From Rhodoferax sp. (lineage in GTDB: Bacteria; Pseudomonadota; Gammaproteobacteria; Burkholderiales; Burkholderiaceae_C), in assembly GCA_026785765.1 (NCBI GenBank), contig JAJAZK010000048.1, forward strand, positions 1 through 12,406: a DNA stretch of 12,406 nucleotides, read 5' to 3'. Of the stretch, positions 1 to 6,930 are shown in pieces; position 1 is the first letter of the stretch; each line of letters starts with the position of its first letter. A program made the position numbers and the translations under genes. The notes beneath the pieces were generated by a model. It saw only the letters and a program-made list of their open reading frames with translations. It ran no database searches and had not been told where the DNA came from.

Positions 1-1249
1 ACACATAGATATGGTCTTCAAAGATGCCCTGCCCGCTGTCACCAGACAGGTCGCGTTGCCAGGCCAGCAACTGGCGCAAGACCGCGATCTTGGCATCGTA
101 TTGCCCGCCCGCCGACACGCTGGCGTAGCCCTTGGTCCCCGCCTCCTTGTACACCCAGTGCGCCGCCACCCCGTGCTCTGCATGGTCGTGCATGGCCTGG
201 GTGCGGATCTGGATCTCGATGGCTTGCGCAGACTGGTCCCGCACAACGGTGTGCAGCGACTGGTAACCGTTGGCCTTCGGTTTGGCCACGTAATCGTCGA
301 ACTCGTGCGCCACCGGCGCAAAGTGGTTGTGGACATGACCGAGTGCCTGGTAACAGTCGGACACCGAGGCGACGATGATGCGCAGCGCGCGGACGTCGTA
401 GACCTGCTCGAAACCCAGCGACTTGCCACGCATTTTGCGCACGATGCTGTAGATATGTTTCGGCCGACCCTGCACTGTCGCCGTCACACCGTCGGCCTGC
501 AAGGCTGCCTGCAGGTCGCGCCGTAGAGTTTCGACACCGGATTCACGCAGGGCGCGTTTCTGGTCCAGCAGGCGCGCCACCTCGCGGTAGGTGTCGGGTT
601 CGAGAAAACGGAAAGCCAGGTCGTCCAGTTCCCACTTGATCTCCCAGATACCCAGGCGGTTCGCCAGCGGCGCAAACACCTGCAGCGACTCGCGCGCCAA
701 ACTGGGCGGCACCGGCAACTTGGTCGCAGCAAAATGGCGCAGCGTCTGCAGGCGCGACGCCAGGCGCAGCATCACCACGCGCAGGTCGCGCGAAAAGGCC
801 AGCAGCATCTTGCGGATGTTTTCGGTCTGTGCGGCCGCAGTCTGTGCCATCGGTGGCGCCACCCCACCCGGGCTGGCGCCGTGGCTGACCGTGCGTGCCT
901 GGCGCTGCACACGCACCAGCTTGGTGGTTTCCATTGCCAATGCCGCCAGATTGGCACCGAAGGCCTTGGCGATCACGTCCTGGGGTTTGTTCAAATGGTC
1001 ACAGGCATACACCAGGTAACTCGCGGCCTGCATCACCTCCGAACCGCCAATGGACTTCAGGATGGCAGCCACGGCATCGGCATGGGCGAGCGTGTTTTCG
1101 CCGGTGTCGAGCGCCTCCGCCGCGATCAGCGGCTCGGCAAAGCCGCGCGCACGCACCAGCAGCTGCGGCTGGTTGGGCGGCTCCAGCGCCGTTGCCACGG
1201 CCAGCGGCAACAAATGCGCCGACGCCTGCTCCGCCGGTTGGCTTTTCAT
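1..1249 (-). CDS. relA: RelA-type (p)ppGpp synthetase, N-terminal 416 residues, cut by window edge
   Basis: This is the 5' part of a gene that leaves the window on the left; it has no stop, and the family is usually about 700-750 residues, so the TGS and later regulatory domains are outside. RelA makes (p)ppGpp from ATP and GTP/GDP at stalled ribosomes. Residues about 40-190 form a degenerate HD hydrolase domain: H56 remains, but the HD pair expected after 'ASYL' is V80-Y81, so hydrolysis should be lost. The synthetase domain lies at about 240-365, with 'HIYSIVRKM' (265-273), 'FEQVYDVRALRI' (280-291), 'HEFDDYVA' (315-322), 'NGYQSLHTVV' (327-336) and 'EIQIRTQAMHDHAEHGVAAHW' split over 345-365. 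The acidic E316-F-D-D319 motif is the version typical of synthetase-only RelA rather than SpoT (RxKD). The ATG at 1249 follows the hydrolase stop by 17 bases, suggesting co-transcription; its ribosome site is weak. The reading frame is unbroken across the visible part. Confidence 0.95.
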   Translation of the reverse strand, partial: MKSQPAEQASAHLLPLAVATALEPPNQPQLLVRARGFAEPLIAAEALDTGENTLAHADAVAAILKSIGGSEVMQAASYLVYACDHLNKPQDVIAKAFGANLAALAMETTKLVRVQRQARTVSHGASPGGVAPPMAQTAAAQTENIRKMLLAFSRDLRVVMLRLASRLQTLRHFAATKLPVPPSLARESLQVFAPLANRLGIWEIKWELDDLAFRFLEPDTYREVARLLDQKRALRESGVETLRRDLQAALQADGVTATVQGRPKHIYSIVRKMRGKSLGFEQVYDVRALRIIVASVSDCYQALGHVHNHFAPVAHEFDDYVAKPKANGYQSLHTVVRDQSAQAIEIQIRTQAMHDHAEHGVAAHWVYKEAGTKGYASVSAGGQYDAKIAVLRQLLAWQRDLSGDSGQGIFEDHIYV

Positions 1250-1267
1250 GGAATCCAGTCGGCCGAG

Positions 1268-2170
1268 TCAGCCCAGCAGAAACTGCGCGACGCAATCAAT
1301 CTGGTCCGCCGCCACCAGCGTCGGCGCGTGACCGACACCCGCAAATTGCACCACCTGCGCGCGCGGGCCACGCTGTGCCATGGCGTCGGCTGTCGCAACC
1401 GACAGCGTGTCCGAGTCCGCACCCCGGAGCAAAAGGGTGCGCGCGTGAATGTTGTCGTACAGCTGCCACAGCCGCGCCTCGCCCTGAATCGACGACTCGC
1501 GCGTGATGCTGCGAAACGGCACGGCGATGGCCGGGTCGTAATGCAGGGTCAGGCTGGGCGCATCGTCTGCCAACGGTCTGACCATGTGGCGCGAGAGGTC
1601 CAGCCATTGCTGCGGCGTATGGGGTCCGAAGCCGGCGGAAATCGCCAGCATCGCCGCGGCCGCTTGTTCCAGCGTGGCAAAGCGGCCGGTCTGCCCCAGA
1701 TAAGTTCCGATCCGCTCGATCACTGCCCATTGAATGGCGGGGCCAACATCGTTGAGCACGAGGCGGCGCACCGGCACCGGCAATGGCAAGCCAAGCTGGC
1801 CGCACAGCACCATACCGATCAAGCCACCCATGCTGGTGCCGACCCAGTCCAGCGTCTTGGGTTTGAGCTCCGCGAGCAGGGCCAGCATGTCGGCGGCATA
1901 GTTCGGGATCTGATACCCCATAGGGTCTTTCAGCCAGTCGCTGCGGCCGCGCCCGACCACATCCGGGCAAACCACCCGGATCGGTGCCGACGAGCGAGCG
2001 CACAGGGTGCGCGCCAAGGTGTCGAAGTCACGCCCCTGGCGCGACAGCCCATGCGTACAGACGACTACATGGCTTGCCGCCACGTCACCCCAGGACCAGT
2101 AGGCCATGCGGTGTCCGCCATCGGCGGCGGGGCATTGGACGAAATACAGTTCGGGTTCGAGGGCGGCCAT
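1268..2170 (-). CDS. alpha/beta-fold hydrolase (esterase-like)
   Basis: A 300-residue alpha/beta hydrolase, a normal length for the family. Visible elements in order are the oxyanion-hole 'THGLSRQGRDF' (H40-G41), 'DVVGRGRSDWL' (70-80, the usual DxxGxGxS loop), the nucleophile elbow 'GTSMGG' with Ser113, a cap region at about 140-230, the likely acid Asp254 in 'RGADSDTL', and the catalytic His281 in 'VGHAP'. There is no signal peptide, so it should be cytoplasmic. The start at 2170 was chosen because the open frame upstream runs back into the antisense of the next gene and has no plausible closer start; the ribosome site is poor. It lies upstream of relA on the same strand and is divergent from the 3-hydroxybutyrate dehydrogenase gene. 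A substrate cannot be read from the sequence. An ester or short hydroxybutyrate oligomer is possible from context only. Confidence 0.9.
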   Translation of the reverse strand: MAALEPELYFVQCPAADGGHRMAYWSWGDVAASHVVVCTHGLSRQGRDFDTLARTLCARSSAPIRVVCPDVVGRGRSDWLKDPMGYQIPNYAADMLALLAELKPKTLDWVGTSMGGLIGMVLCGQLGLPLPVPVRRLVLNDVGPAIQWAVIERIGTYLGQTGRFATLEQAAAAMLAISAGFGPHTPQQWLDLSRHMVRPLADDAPSLTLHYDPAIAVPFRSITRESSIQGEARLWQLYDNIHARTLLLRGADSDTLSVATADAMAQRGPRAQVVQFAGVGHAPTLVAADQIDCVAQFLLG

Positions 2171-2187
2171 GGCGGGTGAGCGGACAG

Positions 2188-2216
2188 TTGGAACGAAGGT
2201 TGCTGCGCAGGATAAT
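2188..2216 (+). promoter_or_regulatory. sigma70-like promoter for the 3-hydroxybutyrate dehydrogenase gene
   Basis: TTGGAA (2188-2193; 4 of 6 to the -35 consensus), a 17-base spacer, and GATAAT (2211-2216; 5 of 6 to the -10 consensus). Transcription would start near 2223, giving a leader of about 30 bases ahead of the ATG at 2253. The promoter sits in the 82-base divergent gap, so it is well placed. No equally good promoter was seen for the hydrolase on the other strand. Confidence 0.5.
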
Positions 2217-2252
2217 CCGGCAACTGCATCGTAAATCAATTGAGGGATCAAT

Positions 2253-3023
2253 ATGCTCCAGGGGAAAACAGCACTCGTCACCGGATCGACCAGCGGCATC
2301 GGGCTGGGCATCGCCAAGGCCCTGGCCCAGCAGGGGGCGAGCATCGTCCTCAACGGCTTCGGTGACGTCGAAGGCCCCAAGGCCGAGGTCGCCAAGGCTG
2401 GCGTGCGCGTCGGATACCACGGCGCCGACATGGGCCAGCCAGGCGAGATCGAAGCCATGATGTTGTATGCGGCGCGGGAGTTCGGGCGCGTCGACATCCT
2501 GGTGAACAATGCCGGCATCCAGCATGTGTCGCGCATCGAGAGCTTCCCGCCCGAGCGCTGGGACGCCATCATCGCCATCAACCTCTCCAGCGCATTCCAT
2601 GCCACGCGGCTGGCCCTGCCGGCGATGCTCTCTGCCAACTGGGGCCGCATCATCAATATTGCATCCGTACACGGTCTGGTGGCATCGGCCGAAAAATCCG
2701 CCTACGTCGCCGCCAAACACGGCATCGTCGGCCTGACCAAGGTCACTGCGCTGGAGAACGCCACCAGCGGCGTGACCTGCAACGCAATCTGCCCCGGCTG
2801 GGTGTTGACACCACTGGTACAAAAACAGGTCGAAGCACGCGCTGCGGCCAAAGGCGTCGACAACACCGAGGCGACACGCCAGCTGCTGGGTGAGAAAGAG
2901 CCCTCGATGCAGTTCACCACACCCGAGGAACTCGGCCAGCTGGCCGTGTTCTTCTGCTCGCCTGCTGGCAACAACGTGCGGGGTGTCGCCTGGAACATGG
3001 ATGGGGGATGGGCAGCGCAATAG
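2253..3023 (+). CDS. bdhA: 3-hydroxybutyrate dehydrogenase (SDR family)
   Basis: A 256-residue short-chain dehydrogenase expected to interconvert (R)-3-hydroxybutyrate and acetoacetate with NAD(H) in the cytoplasm, linking polyhydroxybutyrate breakdown to central metabolism. The cofactor site is 'TGSTSGIGLG' (10-19), with 'NNAG' at 85-88. The catalytic residues are N110, S138, Y151 and K155. Residues Q90, H140, K148 and Q192 are all present and match, each four positions earlier, the substrate-binding set known from the Pseudomonas fragi enzyme (Q94, H144, K152, Q196), which makes this more specific than a generic SDR call. GAGG at 2242-2245, seven bases before the ATG, supports the start. 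The stop overlaps the start of the next gene by 16 bases, so the two are probably translated from one message. Confidence 0.95.
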   Translation: MLQGKTALVTGSTSGIGLGIAKALAQQGASIVLNGFGDVEGPKAEVAKAGVRVGYHGADMGQPGEIEAMMLYAAREFGRVDILVNNAGIQHVSRIESFPPERWDAIIAINLSSAFHATRLALPAMLSANWGRIINIASVHGLVASAEKSAYVAAKHGIVGLTKVTALENATSGVTCNAICPGWVLTPLVQKQVEARAAAKGVDNTEATRQLLGEKEPSMQFTTPEELGQLAVFFCSPAGNNVRGVAWNMDGGWAAQ

Positions 3024-3451
3024 AACCGACAGCGGCCGATGGCAGCATTTATCGGCTGCTGGCCGACGCGGTGCTGTTGCTGCACCTGGGCGTTGTCGTC
3101 TTTGTCGTGGCCGGCCTGCTGCTGGTGCTGGCGGGAAACTGGTGCGGCTGGAACTGGGTCAACCGGCTCTGGTTCAGGCTGCTGCACCTGGCGGCCATCG
3201 CAGTTGTCGCGGCGCAAGCCTGGTTCGGCGTAATCTGCCCACTCACCACGCTGGAAATGTGGCTGCGCCACAAAGGAGACTCACTCACCTACCAGGGGGG
3301 CTTTGTCGAACACTGGATGCAAAGGCTGCTCTACTACGAGGCCCCGACCTGGGTCTTCACGCTTGCCTACACCCTGTTCGGTCTGCTGGTGCTGCTGGTG
3401 TGGTTTTACTTTCCTCCGACCCGGGCGGCAAAGAAGGGCCGACCAGACTGA
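3008..3451 (+). CDS. DUF2784-type small membrane protein
   Basis: A 147-residue integral membrane protein of unknown function. It has three clear hydrophobic segments at about 17-42, 54-76 and 115-135. The stretches 'CPLTTLEMWLR' (77-87) and 'RLLYYEAPTWVFT' (106-118) are the conserved patches I associate with DUF2784. Several histidines lie in or near the membrane segments (H26, H60, H88, H102), but no ligand role can be shown. The start at 3008 lies inside the end of the dehydrogenase gene, in another frame, with a G-rich stretch directly before it in place of a spaced ribosome site, so translational coupling is likely. The C-terminus is basic ('RAAKKGR'), which suggests a cytoplasmic tail. 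The downstream gene is convergent, with a 49-base gap. No role in hydroxybutyrate metabolism should be assumed from position alone. Confidence 0.85.
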   Translation: MGSAIEPTAADGSIYRLLADAVLLLHLGVVVFVVAGLLLVLAGNWCGWNWVNRLWFRLLHLAAIAVVAAQAWFGVICPLTTLEMWLRHKGDSLTYQGGFVEHWMQRLLYYEAPTWVFTLAYTLFGLLVLLVWFYFPPTRAAKKGRPD

Positions 3452-3500
3452 ACCACGAGCCACACTTTTCCGTTCAGCATGTCGGGCGACGCCGGGTGGC

Positions 3501-3941
3501 TCAGGCAGACGGCGGCTGCAACTTTTTCCAGGCCTGGAAGCCACCGGCCACCGACAAAGCCTTGGGGTACCCCAGCGAGCGCAGGATCGTTGCGGCGCTC
3601 AGGCTACGGCGCCCGCTGTTGCAGATGCATAACAGCAGATGGTCGCGCCCATGGTGCAAACGGTTGATCATGGTAAAGAACGACTTGGCATCTATTTCCT
3701 TGGGAGTGCCAGCGTCCAGAACCTCCTGCTCGTCTTCGCTCAGCGCGTCACCAAGCATGACTTTGACCTCGAACATCGGGATATGCACGCTGCCCGGAAT
3801 CCCCCCCTTCATTTCGATCTCGAACGACTGCCGGATGTCGATCAACGTGGCCAGTCCGAGTTCACACATCTCCATTGCAGTGGGCAATGTAATCTCAAGC
3901 GGTGTGTCGGCATTGGCCGACGTCGGTTGCGGGTCGTTCAT
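3501..3941 (-). CDS. single-domain rhodanese-like protein
   Basis: A 146-residue protein with one rhodanese domain, a fold that transfers sulfane sulfur through a persulfide on the active-site cysteine. 'LIDIRQSFEIEMKGGIPGSV' (33-52) is the usual entry motif (DvR..E...GHIpGA-like). The active loop is 'CNSGRRS' with Cys107 as the likely nucleophile; a second cysteine lies two residues before it (C105). 'LRSLGYPKALSVAGGFQAWK' is the standard C-terminal end of the domain. There is no signal peptide, so it is cytoplasmic. Two starts are possible: the ATG at 3941 used here, or a TTG at 3974 that overlaps the carboxypeptidase stop (TTGA) and would add 11 residues by translational coupling. Neither has a good ribosome site. 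It follows the M14 carboxypeptidase gene and probably shares its transcript. The sulfur acceptor is unknown. Confidence 0.9.
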   Translation of the reverse strand: MNDPQPTSANADTPLEITLPTAMEMCELGLATLIDIRQSFEIEMKGGIPGSVHIPMFEVKVMLGDALSEDEQEVLDAGTPKEIDAKSFFTMINRLHHGRDHLLLCICNSGRRSLSAATILRSLGYPKALSVAGGFQAWKKLQPPSA

Positions 3942-3970
3942 GTGAGGGGTCCGGTGCGGGTAGGTTCGGC

Positions 3971-5686
3971 TCAATCAATGCGTAGCGACAGTGTTTGCCA
4001 TCCGACCCGGCAACTGCCCACGCGCAGTTGCAACGTGCCGCAGCCGCTGAACATCAGGGACAGAGACTTTTCGCGCGCATTGCCATTGGTCCAGGGCATG
4101 AAGATGCTGATGCCATGGTGCAGGCCCATGCCCCAGCCCGACAGGTGCCCGACTTCGATCACGGACTCCCCCGGCGCCTGCAGCGTCACCCCATCACACT
4201 GCATGGTCAGCCGCAACGGTTCTACGTGTGTCAGTTCCTTCGCCGAGGCCAGTCCATGGGTGCCGAGATAACCACCATTGACCACGCGCAGCCGCAGCCT
4301 GGTCAAGCCGCCGTCAAGCTTGTCGCTCCCCAGCAACTCGAAGCCGACCTGGGGCAACATGGACGCGACGCGCAGAAATGCCGCGCTCTGGTCAGCACAG
4401 GTCTGGGCCAGCTTGTGGTAGGGCGGGTTACTGATACCGACGCGCCCGTCGAAGCCACCCACCTCCACCTCGCCCAATTGCGGGTGTGCGACCTTGCGCC
4501 ATTGCTTGAAGATGCGCCCCTGGTTGTGCTCGCGGTCCATCTTCCACAAGGCCAGAAAGTCCTTTCGGGTGAGATGGGTGTAATGTTCCACGAAGCGTTT
4601 CCTGGGCATGGTGCCGAGTTGCGCAAACAGGTCCCACAACTCGACCACATAGGCCAGGCAACCGCGCTGGTGGTAGGCCCATTCCGACAGGTTGCCATGC
4701 AACGGTTTGTCAGGCTTGTAAAGAAACTCGTGGAAAGAACTGACGGTCGGGTAGCCCGTGTGCTCGGTCATCCAGGCCTCCACCTGGCGGTACATCGCCA
4801 GGTCGGTCTGGTCCATCTTGCTGTCCGGATGGTGGCCCAACGGGCGTATCGCCACACCACCAAAGGTGTGCAAGTTGAGCCAGACAAAGATGTTGGGGTG
4901 GCGGATCGCAAAATCCATCACCGCCCGTGATTCGGGCGCACTGCCGGGAAAGTGGCCAGCACCTTCCTGCTCATGCTCGGGCTTCCAGTCGTGCGCGAAG
5001 TTGCGGTTCAGGTCGTACACGTTGTCGGACAGGAAATGCGGATCCGGGATACGCAGGCCATCAAAGTTGACGATATGCCCCTCTGGATACAGCTTGTAAT
5101 ACGGCGGCGGGTCCTCCGGCCCCCGTGGCACCATCACCGGCGGGCTCAGCGGTACACCATCGTCGTCGAGCAGTTCGACCAGTTCCCCATGTGGGTCTTG
5201 CTGGCGCATGTGGGTCATCTCGCCGTCACCGTCAACGTCGGACGCCTGCCAGTAGGCATGCGACAGGTTCGGCCGGTCGTTTACCGGACTTGACCGTACA
5301 TAGTGTCCAGTTTTCAGGATCGCTTCTGCGCCATCGGGCGACAGGCGCGGCGCCACATAAAACAAAGTGTTGCGGATTGCATCGGCCATGTGCGATGGCA
5401 AGGGCTTTCCGCCCGCCGTGTTGCTGCCCCCATAGATGGCGATCACGTCCTGCGCGATGGCCAGCGCCACACTGGTACCGCAGACCTCGGTGGCGTGCAT
5501 ATTGCCGTCGATCCAGACGGCGGGGCGCTGCATCTCGGGGTTGCGACCGATCGTCAGCAGCAAAATGTCCTGGCCCAGGGCACTCAGGCCAAGCGTAGAG
5601 AGGCCAACGAATTCAGGATGGGCTGTTGCCCACGCGGCGAGTTGCGAGGCGAGTTGCTGGTTATCGAGGTAGTGGTCACGAAACAT
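3971..5686 (-). CDS. M14-family zinc carboxypeptidase
   Basis: A 571-residue metallopeptidase of the carboxypeptidase A/M14 type, which removes C-terminal residues from peptides using one zinc ion. The zinc ligands are H64 and E67 in 'GNMHATEVCG' and H273 in 'LNLHTFGG'. 'DLNRNF' (225-230) gives the substrate-binding Asn-Arg pair, and 'AYVVELWD' places the catalytic glutamate at E349. A 'DVDGDGEMT' stretch (150-158) resembles a calcium-binding loop, but the twelfth position is Arg, so a canonical EF-hand is not supported. The last 150 residues or so look beta-rich and form an extra C-terminal region beyond the catalytic domain. There is no signal peptide, so a cytoplasmic enzyme is likely. The start is fixed by an in-frame stop only three codons upstream. 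The nearest GAGG is 15 bases away, which is long. The gene is divergent from the peptide importer and upstream of the rhodanese gene. Confidence 0.92.
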   Translation of the reverse strand: MFRDHYLDNQQLASQLAAWATAHPEFVGLSTLGLSALGQDILLLTIGRNPEMQRPAVWIDGNMHATEVCGTSVALAIAQDVIAIYGGSNTAGGKPLPSHMADAIRNTLFYVAPRLSPDGAEAILKTGHYVRSSPVNDRPNLSHAYWQASDVDGDGEMTHMRQQDPHGELVELLDDDGVPLSPPVMVPRGPEDPPPYYKLYPEGHIVNFDGLRIPDPHFLSDNVYDLNRNFAHDWKPEHEQEGAGHFPGSAPESRAVMDFAIRHPNIFVWLNLHTFGGVAIRPLGHHPDSKMDQTDLAMYRQVEAWMTEHTGYPTVSSFHEFLYKPDKPLHGNLSEWAYHQRGCLAYVVELWDLFAQLGTMPRKRFVEHYTHLTRKDFLALWKMDREHNQGRIFKQWRKVAHPQLGEVEVGGFDGRVGISNPPYHKLAQTCADQSAAFLRVASMLPQVGFELLGSDKLDGGLTRLRLRVVNGGYLGTHGLASAKELTHVEPLRLTMQCDGVTLQAPGESVIEVGHLSGWGMGLHHGISIFMPWTNGNAREKSLSLMFSGCGTLQLRVGSCRVGWQTLSLRID

Positions 5687-5760
5687 GGCGTGTCAAATCA
5701 ACCTCAAAATGAAAGAAAGACCGCCAGTGTATGGGTTGCCACACCATCGTATTCCCTAGG

Positions 5761-5788
5761 TTGAAACCAGGCATGCCCTGTGCATAAT
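5761..5788 (+). promoter_or_regulatory. sigma70-like promoter for the ABC importer operon, with a palindrome in its spacer
   Basis: TTGAAA (5761-5766; 5 of 6) and CATAAT (5783-5788; 5 of 6) are separated by 16 bases. Transcription would start near 5795, leaving a leader of about 120 bases before the first importer gene. The spacer contains the perfect 8-base palindrome GGCATGCC (5770-5777), where a bound regulator would contact RNA polymerase. No comparably good promoter was seen for the carboxypeptidase on the opposite strand. Confidence 0.5.
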
Positions 5789-5812
5789 TCTTGCTAGCCA
5801 TGGTTTAGGGCC

Positions 5813-5849
5813 TGCCAATTGGCAGTCGCGACCAGTTGGCATGCGCCAA
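5813..5849. repeat. two related dyads, candidate operator pair or leader RNA hairpins
   Basis: TGCCAATTGGCA (5813-5824) is a perfect 12-base palindrome. A second dyad, TTGGC-ATGC-GCCAA, lies at 5836-5849. They share the half-sites TTGGCA (5819-5824 and 5836-5841) and GCCAATT (5814-5820 and 5845-5851), and their centres are 24 bases apart. Both sit downstream of the predicted transcription start and upstream of the first importer gene. This arrangement fits a repressor site or RNA structure; which one cannot be told from the sequence. Confidence 0.5.
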
Positions 5850-5916
5850 TTCGGTGCACAAATCGGTTTGCGACGAGCTGCATGAGAACTTGAACTGAGC
5901 CCACGAGAGTTATTGA

Positions 5917-6930
5917 TTGTCCGCAATGCCAGAAAACATCACACCTGTGTTGCAGGTTAATCAGCTGAGTACGCGTTTTCGCACGCGTGGCGGTGACGTC
6001 CATGCGGTGAACTCCGTCAGTTTTGAGCTCAAACCCGGCGAGTTGCTTGGCGTAGTGGGCGAAAGCGGGTCGGGCAAATCCGTCACCATGATGTCGCTGC
6101 TGGGTCTTTTGCCCAGCCCACCGGCCTTGGTCAGCGGTGGCTCGGTGATGTTTGACGGCGTGGATCTGCTGCGCTGTACGACCGAACAATTGCGCCGGAT
6201 CCGGGGTGCACGCATCGGGTTCATCTTCCAGGACCCGATGACTTCCCTCAACCCGGTGTTTACCGTGGGTTACCAGATCATGGAGCCCCTGCGTGAGCAT
6301 ATGGGCCTGGACAAAGCAGGCGCCGCCAAACGCGCACAGGAACTGCTGGAACTGGTGGGTATTCCGGACGCCGGCCGCCGCATGGGGGACTTTCCGCACC
6401 AGTTCTCCGGTGGCATGCGCCAACGCGTGATGATCGCCATCGCACTGGCCTGCGACCCCAAGGTGCTGATCGCAGACGAGCCAACCACCGCGCTCGACGT
6501 GACGATCCAGGCGCAGATCCTTGAGCTGGTGCGCGAGTTGCGGACCAAGCTGGGGATGGCAATTGTCTGGATCACCCACGACCTGGGCGTGATAGCCGGC
6601 ATTGCCGACCGCGCCATGGTGTTGTATGGCGGACAAATTGTAGAAATGGCGCCCGTGACCGAACTGTTCGCACGCCCCTTGCACCCCTACACGCGTGCCC
6701 TGCTCAAGACGGTGCCGCGCCTGAAAGGTCCACGGGCGGCGAAACTGGAGGTCATCGAAGGCCAGCCACCCATCATCAAGGCGCAGCCCTCCGCGTGCGC
6801 ATTCCGCGCCCGGTGTTCGGTGGCGATGGAGCGCTGCTCGCGTGAAAACCCGTTACGGTTGCAGGTAGGGCCGGAACACGATGTCGCCTGTTTCTGGGAT
6901 CCCGCCACCGGGAAAGAGCGCCATGCTTGA
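5917..6930 (+). CDS. peptide ABC importer ATPase, OppD/DppD type
   Basis: A 337-residue ATPase that powers uptake through the two permeases downstream, on the cytoplasmic face. Walker A is 'GESGSGKS' (48-55), the Q-loop Q105 lies in 'FQDPMTSLNP', the signature is 'FSGGM' (163-167), Walker B is 'LIADE' (184-188) and the switch histidine is H221. The C-terminal oligopeptide-transporter extension carries four cysteines, C294, C300, C307 and C325 (CX5CX6CX17C), like those that bind an iron-sulfur cluster in studied DppD/DppF proteins. The TTG start at 5917 is favoured because GAGAG (5905-5909) sits seven bases before it; the ATG at 5926 would be 17 bases from that site and would give 334 residues. 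It is the first gene of the operon, and its end overlaps the second ATPase by 8 bases. Opp, Dpp and nickel-type systems cannot be separated here. Confidence 0.93.
   Translation: MSAMPENITPVLQVNQLSTRFRTRGGDVHAVNSVSFELKPGELLGVVGESGSGKSVTMMSLLGLLPSPPALVSGGSVMFDGVDLLRCTTEQLRRIRGARIGFIFQDPMTSLNPVFTVGYQIMEPLREHMGLDKAGAAKRAQELLELVGIPDAGRRMGDFPHQFSGGMRQRVMIAIALACDPKVLIADEPTTALDVTIQAQILELVRELRTKLGMAIVWITHDLGVIAGIADRAMVLYGGQIVEMAPVTELFARPLHPYTRALLKTVPRLKGPRAAKLEVIEGQPPIIKAQPSACAFRARCSVAMERCSRENPLRLQVGPEHDVACFWDPATGKERHA

Noticed and set aside
734..2179. A 481-residue open frame on the plus strand opposite relA and the hydrolase
   Set aside because: It is rich in Arg, His and Gln, has no recognisable domain, and spans two genes with clear catalytic motifs on the other strand. 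Long antisense frames are common at this GC content.
2171..2656. Upstream extension of the hydrolase frame to a 462-residue protein
   Set aside because: The extra residues are antisense to the start of the 3-hydroxybutyrate dehydrogenase gene and show no domain; the family start fits the ATG at 2170.
3457..3502. GAGCCAC/GTGGCTC inverted repeat between the convergent DUF2784 and rhodanese genes, considered as a two-way terminator
   Set aside because: The stem is only 7 bases with a 32-base loop, no T-run follows it on either side, and one arm enters the rhodanese stop codon.
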